A stretch of 34,313 nt of DNA from a virus, in the IMG/VR virus record IMGVR_UViG_3300017726_000029, positions 1-34,313 of that record; one strand, 5' to 3'. Positions within the stretch are counted from its first letter, which is position 1. Every line of letters begins with the position of its first letter. A program made the position numbers and the translations under genes. Shown here piece after piece: positions 20,573-28,501 of this stretch. The notes beneath the pieces are model-generated. The model made no database searches. It was not told where the DNA came from and worked only from the letters and a program-made list of their open reading frames with translations.

Positions 20573-21014
20573 GCGCCAATGCCCTCATGCGCTTGACCAA
20601 CCTTTTCGCCCGATTTGGCACCTGATCATGCCAACGCGAATCGACCATCTCGTCAGCCGCTGCGTCAAACCGGCGTGCATCAACCTCGCGCTTCATGCCA
20701 ACAAATTTTGAAAGGCGTGGCCGACCCATGTTGAACATCATATTTGCGATGATCAATTGGCAGTCCTCTGGCAGTTCATCAAAGTTGTCATACAATGCGC
20801 GGCAGTCTTCAATGGTGACAGCAAGGTCAAGGGCAAAAACCTGACGCACTCGCTCATCTTCAACAGGTGTGCCAACCGGCTGGCCATGTTCTGGGTCGTC
20901 TTCTTTGACTAAATGGCCAATGCCAAATGTAGGCAAACCAAGGTGGTCAAGATAGATTTCAAACTTGCACCCTTCATCTTCTGCAAGTTCTTCGCGCAGT
21001 TTATCTTTGTTCAT
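20565..21014 (-). CDS. Endolysin, T4-type lysozyme (GH24)
   Basis: This 149-residue muramidase cleaves the peptidoglycan sugar backbone at the end of infection. The catalytic triad is visible with T4 spacing: Glu14 (AEDEGCK), Asp23 (YLDHLG) and Thr29 (LPTFGIGH). The later helix LIIANMMFNMGRPRLSKF is the usual GH24 core. There is no signal or anchor segment, so it needs the holin to cross the inner membrane. Its start overlaps the holin stop (ATGA). Confidence 0.95.
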   Translation of the reverse strand: MNKDKLREELAEDEGCKFEIYLDHLGLPTFGIGHLVKEDDPEHGQPVGTPVEDERVRQVFALDLAVTIEDCRALYDNFDELPEDCQLIIANMMFNMGRPRLSKFVGMKREVDARRFDAAADEMVDSRWHDQVPNRAKRLVKRMRALAHG

Positions 21015-21406
21015 TTCGCGATGCCCTTGGCCTTTTCAAACGTGCGTAGTCCACCAAGGCCCAGCATGCCCATTAGAACGGTAAGCAATGACGACATATC
21101 AAAGGTGGGCAGATCCGGGATCGTGACGCCGATGTAGGCGCACACAAACATGGTCAGGGGTGCCAGCACGAAATGCCAAGCCAAGGCAATGCCGCATGTC
21201 CAGCCCACGAAAGGACGCCAGCCAGCGACAAAGATGCTGCGGTGCTGTGCTTCAGCCTTGTTGATTTCAAGCTGGCCCTTGGCCAACTCTTGAGCGTGGT
21301 TCTGTGCCATCGTGGCGACTTCATGCGCCAGCTTCGCTTTCTGGTCTTTGTCCTCAATGAACTTATCCAGCAAGCCGGTGACCGGCCCTATCAATGCTTG
21401 GATCAT
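21011..21406 (-). CDS. Holin, GTA-type three-helix family
   Basis: This 131-residue protein has an N-terminal charged helix (LLDKFIEDKDQKAKLAHEVA), then the family mark RSIFVAGWRPFVGWTCGIALAW, then hydrophobic segments HFVLAPLTMFVCAYIGVTI and LLTVLMGMLGLGGL. This is the layout of the holin family found in gene transfer agents and many alphaproteobacterial phages. It would form the membrane hole that releases the lysozyme. It overlaps the EF-hand gene upstream and the lysozyme gene downstream. Confidence 0.9.
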   Translation of the reverse strand: MIQALIGPVTGLLDKFIEDKDQKAKLAHEVATMAQNHAQELAKGQLEINKAEAQHRSIFVAGWRPFVGWTCGIALAWHFVLAPLTMFVCAYIGVTIPDLPTFDMSSLLTVLMGMLGLGGLRTFEKAKGIAK

Positions 21407-21723
21407 TTCTTATCCCCCATTTGCGTGAAGCCCATGTAGGCACCCACCACACCAGACAAGCTGATGTAGAGCAGTGGGCTGACCTCACTTAGTAGTTTGA
21501 TGCGTGCGTCTGGTATGAACGGCATAAACAGCAGGACTGTATAAACGCCCATGCCTATGAGCGCGTAGCGTGCTAGGCGTAGCTGTGCCAGGTGCTTGCG
21601 GCTCTTGTCTTCTGTCTCACGGATTTCACGGGCGCGTTCAATTTCTGCGTCAGTGACCACGCCGTCATTGTCGAGATCGTAGCGCTCAAACTCGCTCGAC
21701 CTCTCCAGCTTTTTCTGGGCCAC
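21403..21723 (-). CDS. Membrane protein with an EF-hand, lysis cassette
   Basis: This 106-residue protein has a textbook calcium-binding loop at residues 16-27 (DLDNDGVVTDAE; ligands Asp16, Asp18, Asp20, Thr24 and Glu27). A charged helix and two hydrophobic segments follow (LARYALIGMGVYTVLLFMPF and LLYISLSGVVGAYMGF). It lies directly upstream of the holin and overlaps it by four bases. A role in lysis timing is suggested by position: an antiholin, a second holin or a calcium-responsive regulator. Only one EF-hand is present, although these usually pair, so it may dimerise. Confidence 0.8.
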   Translation of the reverse strand: MAQKKLERSSEFERYDLDNDGVVTDAEIERAREIRETEDKSRKHLAQLRLARYALIGMGVYTVLLFMPFIPDARIKLLSEVSPLLYISLSGVVGAYMGFTQMGDKK

Positions 21724-23322
21724 TTATCGCCGCAAAAGATCAGCTAAAGCCTGACGACTAAGCTCTGTCGTGTTTGCCGCTGCTACCGGCACCGCTGCCC
21801 TCAAGGCACGACCTGATCCAGCCACAACGTTTCTGGCGATTGGCACGCCAAATGTGGAGTATGCCGCTGGCGAGGCTAAAGTCGCCCCTATGGTTATAGG
21901 ATCTGCTTGTGATAAAGCACCACCGCCCGCTGACGCTACACCCATACCAGTGGGTGACATCAATCTTGCCGCTGTGCCGCTGTCTGGCGTCTTGTTGCCC
22001 ATTACTTGTTGAGCCTCACGCGCAAGGTTTTGCATCCGGGCTTCCCCAGCAGTAAATTTTGACTGCCTCTTTGTGACATCGCCTTTTGCCACCGATTGCA
22101 GCAAATCACCGGGTAAAAACCCTTCACTGGTTTTGCGGCGCAGTTCTGCGTTTCGCACAATCTCAAACTGACCATAGGCTTTATCAATTTGGTTTAGTTT
22201 TGGGCCTTGAACCGGGTTTGCTTTTTGCAACTCTGCACTGAATACGTTGCGAATATCTTCGAGCGCATCAGCTTTACGCGCTCCAATTTCACTGCCCTCA
22301 CGGCGCAAACGCAAAATATCTTTACGCAAAAGTGTTTGGGCTTTTTTGATATCTTGCCCAGACATACCGCCGTTTTTAAATTTTTTGGTAATGTAGCGGG
22401 AAACGCGGCCTTGAACGTCTTTTGCAATGTCGTCTGATAAATCTTTAGTTATGGTGTCCATTTCTGATGCAAGAGGCATTACATTTTCTATTTTCATTTT
22501 GCTCAAGGTAGCGTTGTAAGCGTTGCTTATCAGCCGCTGGCCGTAGCCAATTAGTTCTTTGCCTTCAAGATTTTTTGGCACTTTTGTTTGAAGTGGCGCA
22601 AGCGCTTCCGTAACCGCAGCGCGATTGAAGCCAGCCGTTGCGCGGTCAAATGCGCCCCTAATTGCGTCACCCAAAAGTGGCACAGTGTCAGCCGCACGTT
22701 CTTCTGCACGTTGCAATGCCGTGCCAAGCAGGCTTGAGCCGCCAACAGCCTGCCCAGGTGTAAGCGCTACACCTTTTTTTATTAGATCAGCCGCCCCTGC
22801 CGTGATCGCTGGCGCTACCTTGTCCACCACTGGGCCTGCAACAGCGCCAATTGCGCCTGATGCTGCTGCACTAGGTAAACGCTCTGCAATACCGCCTTCA
22901 GCCGCCCCTGCGCCATAGATCGCGCTTTGTGCGCCACTTGTGCCTGCAACTCTGGCAACCCTTTGACTACCGGCTCCCATGCCAGCGGAACGCATTAGTT
23001 GCGTTGCTCTGCCAGCCGTTGCAGCTTGACCTACCCCAGGAATAAACTGTGCGACTATAGTTGGCAGTATTGCACCAGCTATCTCTGTGCCATAGGCAGC
23101 GGCTGGGTTGCGTTGTCGAAAGCTGTCAATTTGGCCTCTGACATCCTTCACCACTTCTGCATATGTTTTGCCGCTGTCAAAAGCCGCCCTTACAGCCGCC
23201 TCTATCTCATCCGCAAATCCAAACGAAACACCTTGTGCGGCAGCACGCCCAAAATCCATTGCAACATCGCCGGTTGTGCGTTCCCCAACAGGCGCTGTTT
23301 TTGACTCTCGCGGTAAAGGCAT
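21724..23322 (-). CDS. Internal virion (ejection) protein, putative
   Basis: This 532-residue protein starts with a conserved segment seen in such proteins (VAMDFGRAAAQGVSFGFADEIEAA). Long Ala/Gly-rich, mildly hydrophobic helices follow (GTEIAGAILPTIVAQFIPG and SAAASGAIGAVAGPVVDK). The helical middle is charged (DIKKAQTLLRKDILRLRREG). This mix is typical of proteins stored inside short-tailed heads and ejected to form a channel across the cell envelope. It is one of three consecutive large genes of this kind. No lytic transglycosylase motif was seen. Confidence 0.72.
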   Translation of the reverse strand: MPLPRESKTAPVGERTTGDVAMDFGRAAAQGVSFGFADEIEAAVRAAFDSGKTYAEVVKDVRGQIDSFRQRNPAAAYGTEIAGAILPTIVAQFIPGVGQAATAGRATQLMRSAGMGAGSQRVARVAGTSGAQSAIYGAGAAEGGIAERLPSAAASGAIGAVAGPVVDKVAPAITAGAADLIKKGVALTPGQAVGGSSLLGTALQRAEERAADTVPLLGDAIRGAFDRATAGFNRAAVTEALAPLQTKVPKNLEGKELIGYGQRLISNAYNATLSKMKIENVMPLASEMDTITKDLSDDIAKDVQGRVSRYITKKFKNGGMSGQDIKKAQTLLRKDILRLRREGSEIGARKADALEDIRNVFSAELQKANPVQGPKLNQIDKAYGQFEIVRNAELRRKTSEGFLPGDLLQSVAKGDVTKRQSKFTAGEARMQNLAREAQQVMGNKTPDSGTAARLMSPTGMGVASAGGGALSQADPITIGATLASPAAYSTFGVPIARNVVAGSGRALRAAVPVAAANTTELSRQALADLLRR

Positions 23323-24608
23323 TAGGCATCCCCCTCATAAATTTCAAATGTGCCGGTGATGCCGTTGAAATATAAATCCCCGTTTTTCAATTCACCGTTT
23401 TCAACAGCCGCGTCATACTCTCCGTCCGTCATGTACGCTTGTAAGGCTGGCGGCACGTTCTCATCTGCAAATTCTGCAAATCCAATCAAACTGTTATTTT
23501 TCTTGGCGAATTTTTCCATCGCTTTCAAAATATCTGCTCGACGCTGTACAAGTGCTTGCATTGATTTCACCAAGGCTTTGTTTGCCTCTGGCGTGTTGCT
23601 CATATTAGCAGTGGCACTTGAAAACAATCGGGCTTCAAAGTCGGATGTTGCCCCCGATCCGACCACTCTCATGCGTGGAATTATAAAGTTGAACGCCGCT
23701 GTCAAAACTTGTTGGTTGTTTAAATCGCGGATTTGCTCATCGTTTAAAAATCCAAATTCCTTTCCAAGGTTTCTGATGGGCATCGTTATATTGGTAATTG
23801 GCCCTGTTTCGGTGCCAATCTCAAGCAATTGATCGGCAATATTTAGCCTTGTGATCAAATCAGACTCGCTTTGCACTTGTTTACTCAAGTCCTCTATTCG
23901 TTTGGCTGCTGACGTTGCAGCGGCTTTCATGAACTCTGATTGCTGTTCGTTGCCCATCGCAATGGTTGGGTTGACTGAAACGGACGTGCCACCGCCTTGT
24001 CGCTCCACATAACCGGCATCAATCAAGGTTTGTGTTTTTGCGGCAAATTGCGGGTCAGTGCTTAAAATTGATTGTACGTCTGACGGGTCATTCGGATTCA
24101 CAAAATTAAACACATCCGGCTTTGCTGGCGCACGGCGCTGCACGGGGTTGCCAAGTGAACTGCTGGTGGCTCCCGTCAATGGATTAGTCGTGGTTGTTTC
24201 AACCGCTGAAAAGTCGCCTAGGTTTGTTATTTGTGAGGTGGTTGTTGGCGCGAACTGTGCGGTCAGTAATGCTGGCATAGCCGCTGATGGATTGGCAGCA
24301 ACAGCAGCGCGAACACCTGGAGCCACATTCGGCCCCAGCATTCCCATGATCTGATTTGTCATTTCAGTCTCACGCTCGACTTGTGCATCACCAGCCTTGC
24401 GCTGTAGGTATGCGCCCACCAGTGCGCTAGACAGCCTGCCAAGCCCTTGTAAGGGCGTCCTAACAGGCGCAGAACTTGCACCCTGCCCCATCAGCGCTTG
24501 GCCAAGGATGCGCCGCGGATCGGACTGATACGCCTGATTAAGCTGCTGAAACTGCATTGACGGGCGTTGGCCTGGTTGCATCAGACCGTGGAATGGTGTG
24601 TGTGCCAT
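23322..24608 (-). CDS. Internal virion protein, putative
   Basis: This 428-residue protein has a Gln/Pro-rich start (QPGQRPSMQFQQLNQAYQ), a Thr-rich linker and a long helical region (AAATSAAKRIEDLSKQVQSESDLITRL). It ends with a small strand-rich part (DGEYDAAVENGELKNGDLYF) resembling the short repeats at the C-termini of phage internal proteins. It is coupled to the gene before and after. Position and build suggest ejection-protein status; no enzyme motif is visible. Confidence 0.7.
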   Translation of the reverse strand: MAHTPFHGLMQPGQRPSMQFQQLNQAYQSDPRRILGQALMGQGASSAPVRTPLQGLGRLSSALVGAYLQRKAGDAQVERETEMTNQIMGMLGPNVAPGVRAAVAANPSAAMPALLTAQFAPTTTSQITNLGDFSAVETTTTNPLTGATSSSLGNPVQRRAPAKPDVFNFVNPNDPSDVQSILSTDPQFAAKTQTLIDAGYVERQGGGTSVSVNPTIAMGNEQQSEFMKAAATSAAKRIEDLSKQVQSESDLITRLNIADQLLEIGTETGPITNITMPIRNLGKEFGFLNDEQIRDLNNQQVLTAAFNFIIPRMRVVGSGATSDFEARLFSSATANMSNTPEANKALVKSMQALVQRRADILKAMEKFAKKNNSLIGFAEFADENVPPALQAYMTDGEYDAAVENGELKNGDLYFNGITGTFEIYEGDA

Positions 24609-24611
24609 CGT

Positions 24612-25784
24612 CTACCTCAACAAGTAAGCTGCGCCAAGATTGCCAGCCAATCCGAAAAGTCCGCCAAGATTTGCTGAACGATTTTGCATCGCCTGTGAAT
24701 AGGCGTTCTGCTGCGCCGCCATCTGTGCGCCAAACGCACCCTGCGTATCGACGCCGCCAGGTGCAAAGAAGCTGCCTTGTTGGATTTGTGGGCCACCCAG
24801 CAGTGCTGCCAGTTCGTTGAAGTTTTGACCGCGCAGCGCATTGCGCTCTGCAATTTGGCGACTGCGTGCTTGATTAGCGATCTGGTTTGACAGCAGTTGA
24901 TTGGCCACAGTGTCTTGGCGTGCCGCGTTGGCAAGCTGCGTGTTAGCAGCCGCTTGACTAAAGCCTTGGCCCTGCGCCGCCAGTCCAAACTCACCGCTGG
25001 CCGCACGCTCACCAAACTGCTGCGCTCTGATGTTACGTGCCTGGTTGACCAGCCGGTCAGATTCCTGCCCTGCCGCCAGTGTCGCCTGCTGTGCCAGACG
25101 CCCTAGCTGTTCGCCTTGCTGTGTCTCAAGACGGTTCACAGCGTCATTGTAGCCTTGTGATGTTATGGGAATGCCACGATCTGCGAGGTTCTGTTCAAGC
25201 GCCTCACGCTGCTGGGTAAACTCTGGCTGCAACAGCCCTAGCTGCCGATTGAACAGTGTTTGCTCAATGTTGCTGCGAAACGCCACTGGATCGCTCTGTA
25301 GGGCTGTCAAACCGGCAGTGTCAATGCTTGTAGGCATTGGCGTGGTCGTGCTGATCTGGCTTTGGAACGCAGGCAGGCCGGTAGTCGGGTCAATGTCTTG
25401 CGCCTGCTGCACGCCAGCCAATGTCGGGGCCGTTCTGAACGGGTTCTGGAAATCAGGGTCGTCAGCAAAAATCGGTGAGCCATCAGGGTTCTGGCCGATG
25501 ACTTGTCGGCCTGTCACACGGTTGAATGCCAGATTGCCCAGCCCCAGGCCGGTGCCTTCAGTCGCCGCACGCAACTGTGCCTGAAACGGTGTTTCTTGGG
25601 TGAACGCTGCCGCTTGTCCATCGTCCGGCACTGGACCCTGAACAAACTGCCCCTGATCGCCCACAGATCCGAACAGCAGATTGCCATACGGCGTAAACTG
25701 AGTGATGCGATTTGCATTGCTTTGAGCGTTGATCAGTTCGTTTGGATCAGGAACTGGTGGTGGTGAAGGCGCTGACTTGCCCAT
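24612..25784 (-). CDS. Internal virion protein, Gln/Ala-rich
   Basis: This 390-residue protein begins MGKSAPSPPPVPDPNELINA, an opening I recognise from podovirus internal or tail-needle-region proteins. It then runs as Gln- and Ala-rich helices (QQREALEQNLADRGIPITSQ and similar) that could form a coiled coil. The C-terminus ends in a hydrophobic stretch (NLGGLFGLAGNLGAAYLL). It overlaps the GNAT gene upstream by 38 bases. It probably travels with DNA in the ejection assembly. Confidence 0.75.
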   Translation of the reverse strand: MGKSAPSPPPVPDPNELINAQSNANRITQFTPYGNLLFGSVGDQGQFVQGPVPDDGQAAAFTQETPFQAQLRAATEGTGLGLGNLAFNRVTGRQVIGQNPDGSPIFADDPDFQNPFRTAPTLAGVQQAQDIDPTTGLPAFQSQISTTTPMPTSIDTAGLTALQSDPVAFRSNIEQTLFNRQLGLLQPEFTQQREALEQNLADRGIPITSQGYNDAVNRLETQQGEQLGRLAQQATLAAGQESDRLVNQARNIRAQQFGERAASGEFGLAAQGQGFSQAAANTQLANAARQDTVANQLLSNQIANQARSRQIAERNALRGQNFNELAALLGGPQIQQGSFFAPGGVDTQGAFGAQMAAQQNAYSQAMQNRSANLGGLFGLAGNLGAAYLLR

Positions 25785-26199
25785 TACTTTGACCCTTTAT
25801 CCATTTACATTCATCCCTCAACATGCCCCACAGAATGCCATCATCTGGCCCATGCAGATGCCGCAGCCTGCCCTCTTGCGTAAAGCCTAGCTGCCTGTTC
25901 ATCTTCATTGCCTTGGCGTTGGCCTCGCTGCACTGCACTAGCAGCCGGTGCGCCCCGACTTGTTTGAACGGATAGGCGAACAATGTATGCAGGACAGATC
26001 GGGACGCCCAGCGCCGGGAGGAAGCAGCTATAGACGCCTCGATCTGCCCTTCTCTCAAGTCATGGTAAATGGCGGCGCAAATGATCTGATCGTCACGCTG
26101 CACACCAATCGCCACGCTTGGCCCAAACTGGTTGATGCCAATGCGCTTTGCTGCCCATGATTTTAGATAGTCGTCTGCGCCAAAAATGATGCGGTTCAA
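25747..26199 (-). CDS. GNAT-family acetyltransferase
   Basis: This 150-residue protein has the GNAT order of elements: an early strand and helix, IICAAIYHDLREGQIEASIA (strands 2 to 4), a helix with HTLFAYPFKQVGAHRLLVQCSE, and NAKAMKMNRQLGFTQEGRLR (strand 5 region). Similar proteins are common among phage internal-virion genes. It overlaps neighbouring genes on both sides. The target is unknown; acetylation of a host protein, a virion protein or an antibiotic-like compound cannot be told apart. Confidence 0.88.
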   Translation of the reverse strand: MNRIIFGADDYLKSWAAKRIGINQFGPSVAIGVQRDDQIICAAIYHDLREGQIEASIAASSRRWASRSVLHTLFAYPFKQVGAHRLLVQCSEANAKAMKMNRQLGFTQEGRLRHLHGPDDGILWGMLRDECKWIKGQSNGQVSAFTTTSS

Positions 26200-26891
26200 T
26201 TTTGGCTGTCCCTGATGCCTTTTAACGTCTCGTAAATGTCAGGCGGTGGCGGCTGGTCAATGTCCCACTGGCACAGGTATTCGCGTGGCCGGAACTCACG
26301 CGGCGAGAACATCATGGTTTCTTGTGTGTTGTGAGCGCCCCTATAGACGCACGCTGTGGTGTCCTTGTCGATCTTCATACACTTGACCAAGCGGCAGACC
26401 GTCAGGTCGTTTGCTGCCTGCGCTGTGTGCGCCTTGAGCAGCAGAACAAAGGCTGTCAGAACAGCCAAGCCAGCGCCGATTGTGATTGTCCAGGCAACGA
26501 TCTCAATGAACTTGCGACGGCTTTCACGCTGCGCGTATAGCGTTTCCTGCCGTTTCTTCCGTATGCGTCCCTCAAGCCGAATCAAATCGTCAACAGCAGA
26601 CTTGCCCAAGGTCAGCCCGATGTAATTTAACAACTCGCGTCTGTCGCTTTCCGCTTTGCGCTTGGCCGCGAACACTTGAATGGCTTCTGCTTCAACCGAC
26701 TGTCCACCAAAAAGCTTTTTGAAAATCGGCGGGTTCTTGGCCTCGCGCTCAAGCTGGTCAAGGTCACTGACACAAGAAACCCACTTCGACACGCTGCCGA
26801 TCATTTGCTCAAGTTCCTGACCCGCCATGATAGCTTTGCGGACGGCTGAATAAGCAGTAGCAGCGCCAGCAGCAATCGTGACTGGGTCCAT
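26196..26891 (-). CDS. Virion-module membrane protein
   Basis: This 231-residue protein is read from ATG 26891 behind GAGGG; the frame stays open to 26990. It opens MDPVTIAAGAATAYSAVRKA, then EQMIGSVSKWVS and a Lys/Glu-rich helix. One transmembrane segment (IVAWTITIGAGLAVLTAFVLLL) is followed by a Cys-containing C-terminal domain likely outside the cytoplasm. I recognise this architecture from marine phages, where it is a conserved hypothetical near the tail genes. Its role is unknown. It starts inside the previous stop (overlapping at 26891). Confidence 0.78.
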   Translation of the reverse strand: MDPVTIAAGAATAYSAVRKAIMAGQELEQMIGSVSKWVSCVSDLDQLEREAKNPPIFKKLFGGQSVEAEAIQVFAAKRKAESDRRELLNYIGLTLGKSAVDDLIRLEGRIRKKRQETLYAQRESRRKFIEIVAWTITIGAGLAVLTAFVLLLKAHTAQAANDLTVCRLVKCMKIDKDTTACVYRGAHNTQETMMFSPREFRPREYLCQWDIDQPPPPDIYETLKGIRDSQN

Positions 26892-27070
26892 TAGTACACC
26901 CTCACTTGTTCTGGATTGACATATTTGGGCAGGCAGTACGATGTCAGGTTCTTTCCCTGGCGGCTTATACGCACAGAGAAAAAAAGACACTCATCAAGAT
27001 TTCTGAAATACAGATCGTTTGAAACCAGCCTGCCGTCCAGAAACACGAACAGCAGAAAAGCGTGGATCAC
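26891..27070 (-). CDS. Small exported or membrane-linked protein, GTG start
   Basis: This 59-residue frame starts at GTG 27070, overlapping the previous stop (GTGA). It encodes MIHAFLLFVFLDGRLVSNDL, then FRNLDECLFFSVRISRQG, then KYVNPEQVRVY. The hydrophobic N-terminus followed by an NLDECLFF...CLPKYVNP pattern is one I recall from small marine phage proteins beside tail genes. The reading frame is open upstream to 27169, but the GTG start fits the gene chain best. Confidence 0.7.
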   Translation of the reverse strand: MIHAFLLFVFLDGRLVSNDLYFRNLDECLFFSVRISRQGKNLTSYCLPKYVNPEQVRVY

Positions 27071-27237
27071 TGCCCCAGCAAAACGCCTACAAGCAGGACA
27101 ATGGTTGTGCCAGCAGTGCCAATCATGATGTGTTCGATGCGCTTGATCCGCAGGATGGTTTCTTTCCACCGCTCAGCGCACACTGCCTCATGTGTATCTA
27201 TCTGGGCCTGTACAGATGCGGCTGTGGGCTTGCTCAT
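27067..27237 (-). CDS. Small anchored protein with N-terminal coiled coil
   Basis: This 56-residue frame begins at ATG 27237. It has a helical N-terminus (VQAQIDTHEAVCAERWKETIL) and a C-terminal transmembrane helix (IMIGTAGTTIVLLVGVLLGQ). This is the layout of XhlA-like or Rz-accessory small phage proteins. It overlaps neighbours by 1 and 4 bases. A membrane role in lysis or entry is possible. Confidence 0.75.
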   Translation of the reverse strand: MSKPTAASVQAQIDTHEAVCAERWKETILRIKRIEHIMIGTAGTTIVLLVGVLLGQ

Positions 27238-27422
27238 CAGTCAGCATCCTGAATGGTCAGCAGTCCTTCCGACTGCTGTCGCATGATTTCGTCGTAGTGG
27301 CGGTTGCCGGGGGCCAGCGGCACCCATATCTTATCTCCAGCTACAACAATCTCTATTGATGCGTTTTCAGACGTATCTGCATCTGCGATGTATTTAGCTG
27401 ACGTGATATTTAATTCACCCAT
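27237..27422 (-). CDS. Small tail-fibre-linked protein
   Basis: This 61-residue protein contains ITSAKYIADADTSENASIEI and VPLAPGNRHYDEIMRQQSEG, ending LTIQDAD. I recognise the pattern SIxxxxxGxxxxVPxxPGNRHYxEIxRQ as a small protein encoded next to phage fibres. It may help fibre folding or assembly. It overlaps the next gene by one base and lies two bases after the fibre stop. Confidence 0.8.
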   Translation of the reverse strand: MGELNITSAKYIADADTSENASIEIVVAGDKIWVPLAPGNRHYDEIMRQQSEGLLTIQDAD

Positions 27423-27424
27423 AA

Positions 27425-28501
27425 TTACAACTCCGCATCGGAAATAATCGTAGAGGTGTTTGTGCCGTCTGCCTGTAACTGCCCAACACTACTCGTTATA
27501 GAAGATGTTGCTACAATCGCACGTAAGCTATGCGTGGTTTGCCTGTCAAACGTGAAAGAGGTGTGGGTGTTGTTGCCAGTATCTACCCTAAAAGTTCCGG
27601 TGATGCTGTTAGACGGCGCTGCCCTCATTGTTGTAATGTGAGGAATAGTGAAATACGAAACATTACTATCCACCAGACCACCACCAGCAAAGACTCCATA
27701 ATTAACGCCCTCACTAGACCGCACTTGGCAGTACCTCTGTGCTTTCTGAAGCGTGACCGAATAGGGTTCATGCTCGAACGGCGTGGCCTGTTCGCCAACC
27801 TCAAGCTGGACGCCGGTGATGTACCATTCGTTGCTGGTGCTGTCGGCAAGGTTGACCACACCAGCCGCACGGTTTGCGTTGGTAGTGTGCCAGCTTGTTC
27901 CGATTGAACCAGATGAAAAGGTAGAGCCAGCAGCACACCAAAAATTCATATTCAGACCCTGACCGTTATCGTTATTGATTGTGCCGCTTACGTCACCGGG
28001 AAAAGTGAGGGTCTTGTATTCCCAAGTATTTGCCGCATCAATCGTATAAGTCTTGCTATATAAGCGACCAGAATCGGGCTGGCGTAACTCAAGAACGTAT
28101 GTGCCTGTCTTGTTAGACTTAACGTAAAAAGAAGCGGTAACAGTCTTTGCGGAGGAGTCGCCGTACCTCAAATGCTGTACGTTCTGCGCCTCAATCTTTG
28201 TCTCCACGATTACAAAATCACTTGCGCCAAGAGAAGCATCTGCTGTGGTGCAGTCAATTCTGAAAGAGTTGCTAAAGCCGTCTGGTGCATCTGTTGACTG
28301 AGTAACTGTCCACGTTCCCGCTGGGCCGAAAGGTGAAAACATAAAACGGTCACAGGTGCGGTATCCACCAGATGTTATGCCAGTGACACTCGTACCCCGC
28401 TGCGCCACGCGCATACATCCCCCAATGACAAGATTCTTGCCGGTAATGCCACCAGCATCAGCCGAACCGGCGAGGTCCGCGAAATCTCTTGCTCTGCTCA
28501 T
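27425..28501 (-). CDS. Tail fibre or receptor-binding protein
   Basis: This 358-residue protein has an N-terminal linker (MSRARDFADLAGSADAGGIT) of the kind that attaches fibres. The beta-rich body resembles a carbohydrate-binding module (TASFYVKSNKTGTYVLELRQ, then YKTLTFPGDVSG and WYITGVQLEVGEQATPFE). The QLEVGxxATPFE motif is frequent in phage fibres. The variable C-terminal ~100 residues probably contact the receptor. The gene overlaps the S74 fibre gene by four bases, so the two may form one complex. Confidence 0.87.
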   Translation of the reverse strand: MSRARDFADLAGSADAGGITGKNLVIGGCMRVAQRGTSVTGITSGGYRTCDRFMFSPFGPAGTWTVTQSTDAPDGFSNSFRIDCTTADASLGASDFVIVETKIEAQNVQHLRYGDSSAKTVTASFYVKSNKTGTYVLELRQPDSGRLYSKTYTIDAANTWEYKTLTFPGDVSGTINNDNGQGLNMNFWCAAGSTFSSGSIGTSWHTTNANRAAGVVNLADSTSNEWYITGVQLEVGEQATPFEHEPYSVTLQKAQRYCQVRSSEGVNYGVFAGGGLVDSNVSYFTIPHITTMRAAPSNSITGTFRVDTGNNTHTSFTFDRQTTHSLRAIVATSSITSSVGQLQADGTNTSTIISDAEL

